Source: Paracentrotus lividus (Eukaryota; Echinodermata; Echinoidea; Camarodonta; Echinidae). Taken from it: a stretch of DNA of 64,000 nt. Both the position numbers and the translations under genes were made by a program. The stretch spans positions 19,051,022 through 19,115,021 of the forward strand of contig CALNVZ010000174.1 in assembly GCA_940671915.1 (NCBI GenBank), given 5' to 3'. The notes beneath the pieces were generated by a model. That model saw only the letters and a program-made list of their open reading frames with translations, was not told the DNA's origin and did no database searches. Below are positions 60,101 through 64,000 of the stretch, piece after piece. How positions within the stretch are numbered: position 1 is the stretch's first letter; each line of letters starts with the position of its first letter.

Positions 60101-63100
60101 TTGAACAGATCATGCTCAGGGGATGCGCGTCATTCATTCATCAATTTGATGAGATTGCATGTTATATTACAAAATGTGCTTAATTAAAGTTAAACGCAAG
60201 TTTATGTCAACTAAGGTTCTTTGTGAATCACCCCCAGGGGGCTCTTTCTCCAAAACCATCTTAAGTTTAAGTTTTTGGACAACCTATAGGGACACGTGTT
60301 GTAGAATTAACACACATTTCAATGGAATGTCCGTGAACTTAGACTTATGGTGGTTTTGAGAAACGGGTCCCAGAAGGATATGACAAGGAAAAAACTTACA
60401 CTTTATCACTCAGACCAAGATCATCCACTACTTTCTCAAGAGCACTTTCATACTCAGTCTTAGACAAGGAATACTCCACCATGAAGACTTCCAGGATGAA
60501 GGCTATGAAGATGCTATTGAGAAGAACATAATGCATGTCGATGTCAATTCAATACACTTTATATAGCCATGGGAATTTATACATTATGGGATGGGACTGG
60601 GGCATCATAATTATTAAACATAACCAAAATTAAAAAATTATGGACTTATTTACACTCTAGGATGAACAAAACAAAACAACAACAAAATTATTGCCCAGTG
60701 ACACACATACAACACAAGGAAAGATAGCGCATGAAGATGATCTATAATGATTTGAATCATACATGTATTTACAGTCAAGGAGTAATAACTGTAAGAATCA
60801 GAAAAAAAATATGTAAAAATTCAAAGAATTAGGTTACAGTATAACATCACTTCATTGCTCTTTCTGGTAAAAAAAAAAAAAATTAGCAATAGTATCATTA
60901 AATTTCTTCTTTGATCTTTACTTTTATATAAAAACATTTTAACATTTATATATAAATTTTTTAAATATGTCAGTATTTTGAAAAGCAATAAGTTGGACAG
61001 TATCAGTACAACACAATCAAATTTAGATCCATTTAAGCTCATTTTTGTCCATAAATTTAGATCCAAATTCATTTGAAACTTACTTGATGATGACAATGAC
61101 GACTGAGATGTGGAAGAAAAGAAAGTAGAGACGGGATGCCTTGTTGGTAACAATAACATACCCCTCAGAGATCAGTGTGAATAGTTAAGGGAAAAAGAAT
61201 TCTCTTAAAAGTAATGAATATAAGCATAGAAATTTGTTTAATAATAATAATAATAATAATAACATATTCTTATATAGCGCCCTTCCAACAAATTGCTCAA
61301 GGCGCTTCACATAAAAAAGACAAAGTAAGAAAGGTGACTTGCTCTCCAAGTTGACATAACCAGATCAGAGGGAGAACAAATATGTCTTCAATTTGTTCTT
61401 AAATATTTGGACTGTTGTACAAGAACGAATTTCAAGAGGAAGACCATTCCAAATTTTGGGACCTGCAAAACTAATAGTTTGTTCACATTTTTTGGAATTG
61501 ATCTTAGGAATTTTCAAAAGAAGGGGGTCTGTTCGAGATCGTAAAGAGTAATTTGACTGTGTGAGGAAGGAAAACATGTTTGAAATGTATAGAGGAGACA
61601 AATTATGAATAGACTTAAAAACAATCAAAGCTACTTTAAACAAAATTCTCTTTGAGACAGGTATCCAGTGCAAATCTTGTAGTAGATTGATTGATTATCT
61701 ATTTTACTTTGAGTTGTTTAATTCATTGAATTAAGGAGCTCTTAATGTTAAAATCCGTGGTGTATTATTTTTCAGAAAATGTAAATTTGAAATGGCAATA
61801 TATTTTTTTTTAAAGGCAGTTTCAATAAAATATTCAATAATTCATAAATTTTGACCAAATTTAATGTACATATAAATGGTAAATTGCCAATCAGTTCCTC
61901 TAACTGAGTGGAAATACTTTAAATATTAATTTGGGAATTAGACAAAAAACTTGGCTATAGACGAATCGGCAATTAAACCAAGTGGTTATTTGACCAAGTG
62001 AGAATTAGACCAAGTATGTATTACACCAAACTGTTAGTAGACCATATGGGTTTAGCCCATGTGGTATTAGATGATTAGAGAATTGGGCCAACTGCTGTTA
62101 GACCAAGTGGATATAAACCATATAAATAATCTTGTAATCATACTGCTTGACCTACTCATACTAGTAAAAAAACAAACATAGGCTATATTTCGGGTAATGT
62201 AATTTAGAGTTGGGTGTTAGTCACTGTTGATAAGGATATCATGCCACTGATTGACGACCATGAGCTCAATCAGAATAATGAAAGCTTTCAAGATGTTGTT
62301 GAAGTTATTATTGCAGTAGTGATCTCGGTAGAAGTCTGAACCCCTAAGAAGAGGGTTGCCACAGTAAAGCTCATCCTCGGTCAGCTCTCCACCATCAAAC
62401 TCATAGCCATGGTAGTGGACTTTACCACCGTACAATTCCATCCCAATGATAGCATACATGTAGAAAACGACCTAACATTAGAAACAGAGAGAATATCCCA
62501 TGAAAGCATAAGTGTTATTTTTCTCATGGATTAAAATTTTAATTGGAGGGTCCGAGTTACGGTTAAGCCCTATGGAAAAGGCTCTTTATAAATCTGATTA
62601 TTCTTATTATTGAATGTAACACCTTGTCCAATAACACCTTGTCCGCGAAAAATTAATCGCATAAAAATAACAGCGAATACAGTACATTACTGGTGAATAG
62701 CACAGTACACACTATATCACCAACATTTCAGTTATCAAATGTTAATTGTTAAATAAGATAAACTGAGTTCCATCAAATCATGTTCAAACGCCTAAACAGT
62801 TCAGAAAAATCATTTAATTTTTGTTTACACTTTTTACATTGCATGCAGTTGAATTGAAGTTGGAAGGATTGAATACATTATAAACATGAAAGATACTATT
62901 GCAAGCAAATACTTTCATGATAAAGCATGATAATTTCAAACAGAGGTAAAGATAGACAGAGTATAGGCCTTAATATACTTACAAATATAATTGCACCAAA
63001 AGTTATTATTGAAGGACCAATGTTCATCACTGTTGCTACAATGACATGGAATCTTGAGAATTATAAAAGCATACACATTTGACATTATTTGTGACAGAAA

Positions 63101-63794
63101 TAGATCAGATAGTAAAATAAGTAAATATATTTTATGGTTTAATTGCTTTTATGCTTTTATATCATCATTCTGTTTTGGTCTACACTACATTAAAATATAT
63201 TCATGATTCGAATAAATAGAAATAAAAGGTAAAACTTGTAAGTTTTAAATGTATACCTTCTCATTATAAACCAAAATGGTGGAAAATAAGTTGAAAAAAA
63301 GAAAGAAAAAAGCTGAAATCAGCTGAAAACTCACACCTCTGATAAAGAAGGAAGAGAAAATAAAGAATACATAATAAATAAAGAGTTTCATTCCAAAAGG
63401 GACTAAATCCACTTTTATAACTTCAGAGAAAATGGCATTTGTTTATCAGATTTTGTACAGGCATCTATGAAAAAGGAAAATTACAAAATGCATTTTCTTA
63501 CAGTTTACAATCAACAATTAAGAAAATTGTTTTGTTCAAAGACAGGTATGTACCTAAACAATGTCCTGATATCAATAACTCAAATTTCATCAAAAGTGGA
63601 TTCAGTCCCTTTTGGAATGAAACTCTGTCATCAAAGCAAAGTAATATAAAAATTAAAGTATATATAGCAGAGAAAGAGAAGATTTAAAGCAATCGTACAT
63701 CAAATGGAGGTATACCTTTCTATGTTATTGATGATTCTAACCAGTCTAAGTACCCTCAGAATCAGTAAAATATCCAATGTAGTCTCCGTCTCAT
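57128..63794 (-). CDS. Two-pore cation channel, TPC3-like, C-terminal seven exons (partial)
   Basis: Exons in order: 63794-63716, 63052-62983, 62471-62240, 61174-61084, 60513-60400, 59249-59128, 57273-57128 (stop at 57128-57130). They total 854 nt, 283 residues after a split codon, all in phase; the 5' half lies beyond the window. TPCs are two-domain voltage-gated-like channels of endolysosomal or plasma membranes, selective for Na+ or Ca2+ depending on type. Seen here: domain II S4 with spaced arginines (ILRVLRLVRIINNIERF), S5 (FVVFYMYAIIGMELYGGK), an extracellular/luminal loop with Cys pairs, the pore helix and filter (LIELMVVNQWHVISEGY), S6 (ISVVIVIINIFIAFILEVF), then a charged acidic tail. 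Residue spacing across filter and S6 fits human TPC1 exactly from the filter on. Human TPC1/2 have VNN where this has VNQ. The TPC3 subtype is a judgement from the S4-S5 region and is not proven. The third intron appears to be U12-type. Confidence 0.86.
57631..58900. mobile_element. hAT-type element with 8-bp target duplication, carrying a GCGAGCGAAGCG array, in channel intron 6
   Basis: TCATGAAC occurs at 57623-57630 and 58901-58908. The ends are CAGCGGCGTAAATCC on the left and, on the other strand, CACGGGCGTAAATCC. Inside are G runs, a second CAGAGGCGGCGGGAAACGG start at 57773, and units with GCGAGCGCGAAGCGTGAGCC-like cores followed by GAAAATT. A 64-base gap interrupts the right side. No transposase frame remains. 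Confidence 0.85.
58816..58879. other. Assembly gap (64 N) between a G run and a C run
   Basis: N run with GGGG on its left and CCCC on its right, inside the hAT-type element. The true missing length is unknown. Confidence 1.
61230..61680 (-). mobile_element. 3' end of a CR1/L2-like LINE with ATT-type tail, in the AT-AC intron
   Basis: The minus-strand frame 61673-61365 begins HWIPVSKRILFKVALIVFKS and ends AGPKIWNGLPLEIRS...FKNKLKTYLF, the conserved terminal segment of many LINE reverse transcriptases. Downstream come a GGGCGCTATATAAG-like phrase and an ATT microsatellite (61240-61262), the usual LINE/SINE tail. 5'-truncated. Confidence 0.82.
61945..62125. repeat. Degenerate ACCAAGTGG motif array in the AT-AC intron
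   Basis: ACCAAGTG or GACCAAGT words recur about every 15-25 bases, with ATTAGAC words between them. It is the same vocabulary as the mirrored array at 24500-24895. Confidence 0.65.
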
Positions 63795-64000
63795 CTAAAA
63801 TAAAAAAATTTAAAAATCAGCATCAAAGCAGAAATCATCATAAATAAAGACATAAAAACCATGCAACCTATATAGAATAATCAGCCAAATTCAAACTAAT
63901 TGAATTTCAAATGCTAGGCAAGCAAAGTTACACTTTAAAGTAAATAGAAATGCAATCGACTCCACTTAAATATGGCAAATGTATATGTAAAGGAGTGTCC
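63795..64000. other. Right-edge intron of the two-pore channel gene
   Basis: AT-rich, following the TTTTATTTTAG acceptor of the exon at 63794 (minus strand). No further exon was seen before the window ends. Confidence 0.6.

Larger units (their letters stand above)
61175..62239 (-). other. Apparent U12-type AT-AC intron in the two-pore channel gene
   Basis: On the minus strand the intron starts ATATCCTT (complement at 62232-62239), the exact minor-spliceosome 5' consensus, and ends CAC. A branch-site-like TCCCTTAAC lies about 10 bases before the end. These borders join CAT-G to TG-ATC and give HVISEGY, in frame and the same length as other TPCs. GT-AG choices nearby leave the wrong phase. The intron holds a LINE fragment. 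Confidence 0.85.

Noticed and set aside
22219..62225. GT donor (GTGACT) at 62219-62224 for the channel exon paired with the AG at 61165-61166
   Set aside because: The phases do not match (phase 1 donor, phase 0 acceptor) and the joined protein breaks; the AT-AC borders resolve it.
1..64000. CRISPR arrays, operons or prokaryotic islands
   Set aside because: Nothing of the kind is present; gene structure is spliced and animal-like throughout.

Overview
The window is animal nuclear DNA: AT-rich, with short exons bounded by GT/AG sites, long introns, dense small inverted-repeat transposons and LINE remnants. The genes and repeat style suggest an echinoderm, probably a sea urchin. That assignment is inferred from gene content and has not been checked by a search. 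Exon models were built by reading spliced frames and comparing them with remembered family architecture.

Layout. (1) 1673-4557, minus: the first three coding exons of an aldo-keto reductase; the gene runs off the left edge. (2) 6359-33678, plus: a complete symplekin gene (SYMPK), 27 coding exons that join in one frame to 1253 residues, divergent from the reductase across about 1.8 kb. (3) 36971-43742, minus: a complete DPY30 gene, four coding exons, 110 residues, convergent with SYMPK, with a possible second noncoding first exon near 39.9-40.0 kb. (4) 43.8-57.1 kb: a gene-poor block of tandem and higher-order repeats with a 564-base assembly gap. (5) 57128-63794, minus: the last seven coding exons of a two-pore channel (domain II S4 to the C terminus), whose 5' part lies beyond the right edge.

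The genes are unrelated in function: NADPH oxidoreductase, mRNA 3'-end processing scaffold, histone H3K4 methyltransferase subunit and cation channel. No operon-like logic applies.

The most notable observations are: an apparent U12-type AT-AC intron in the channel gene; a tandem array of about seven decaying copies of the 3' half of one symplekin exon with its splice donor, one copy split by a small transposon; a 391-bp transposon whose target-site duplication copied the reductase splice donor; an element with a perfect 8-bp target duplication that carries a GCGAGCGCGAAGCGC-type array; and a GGCGCC-rich higher-order repeat block.
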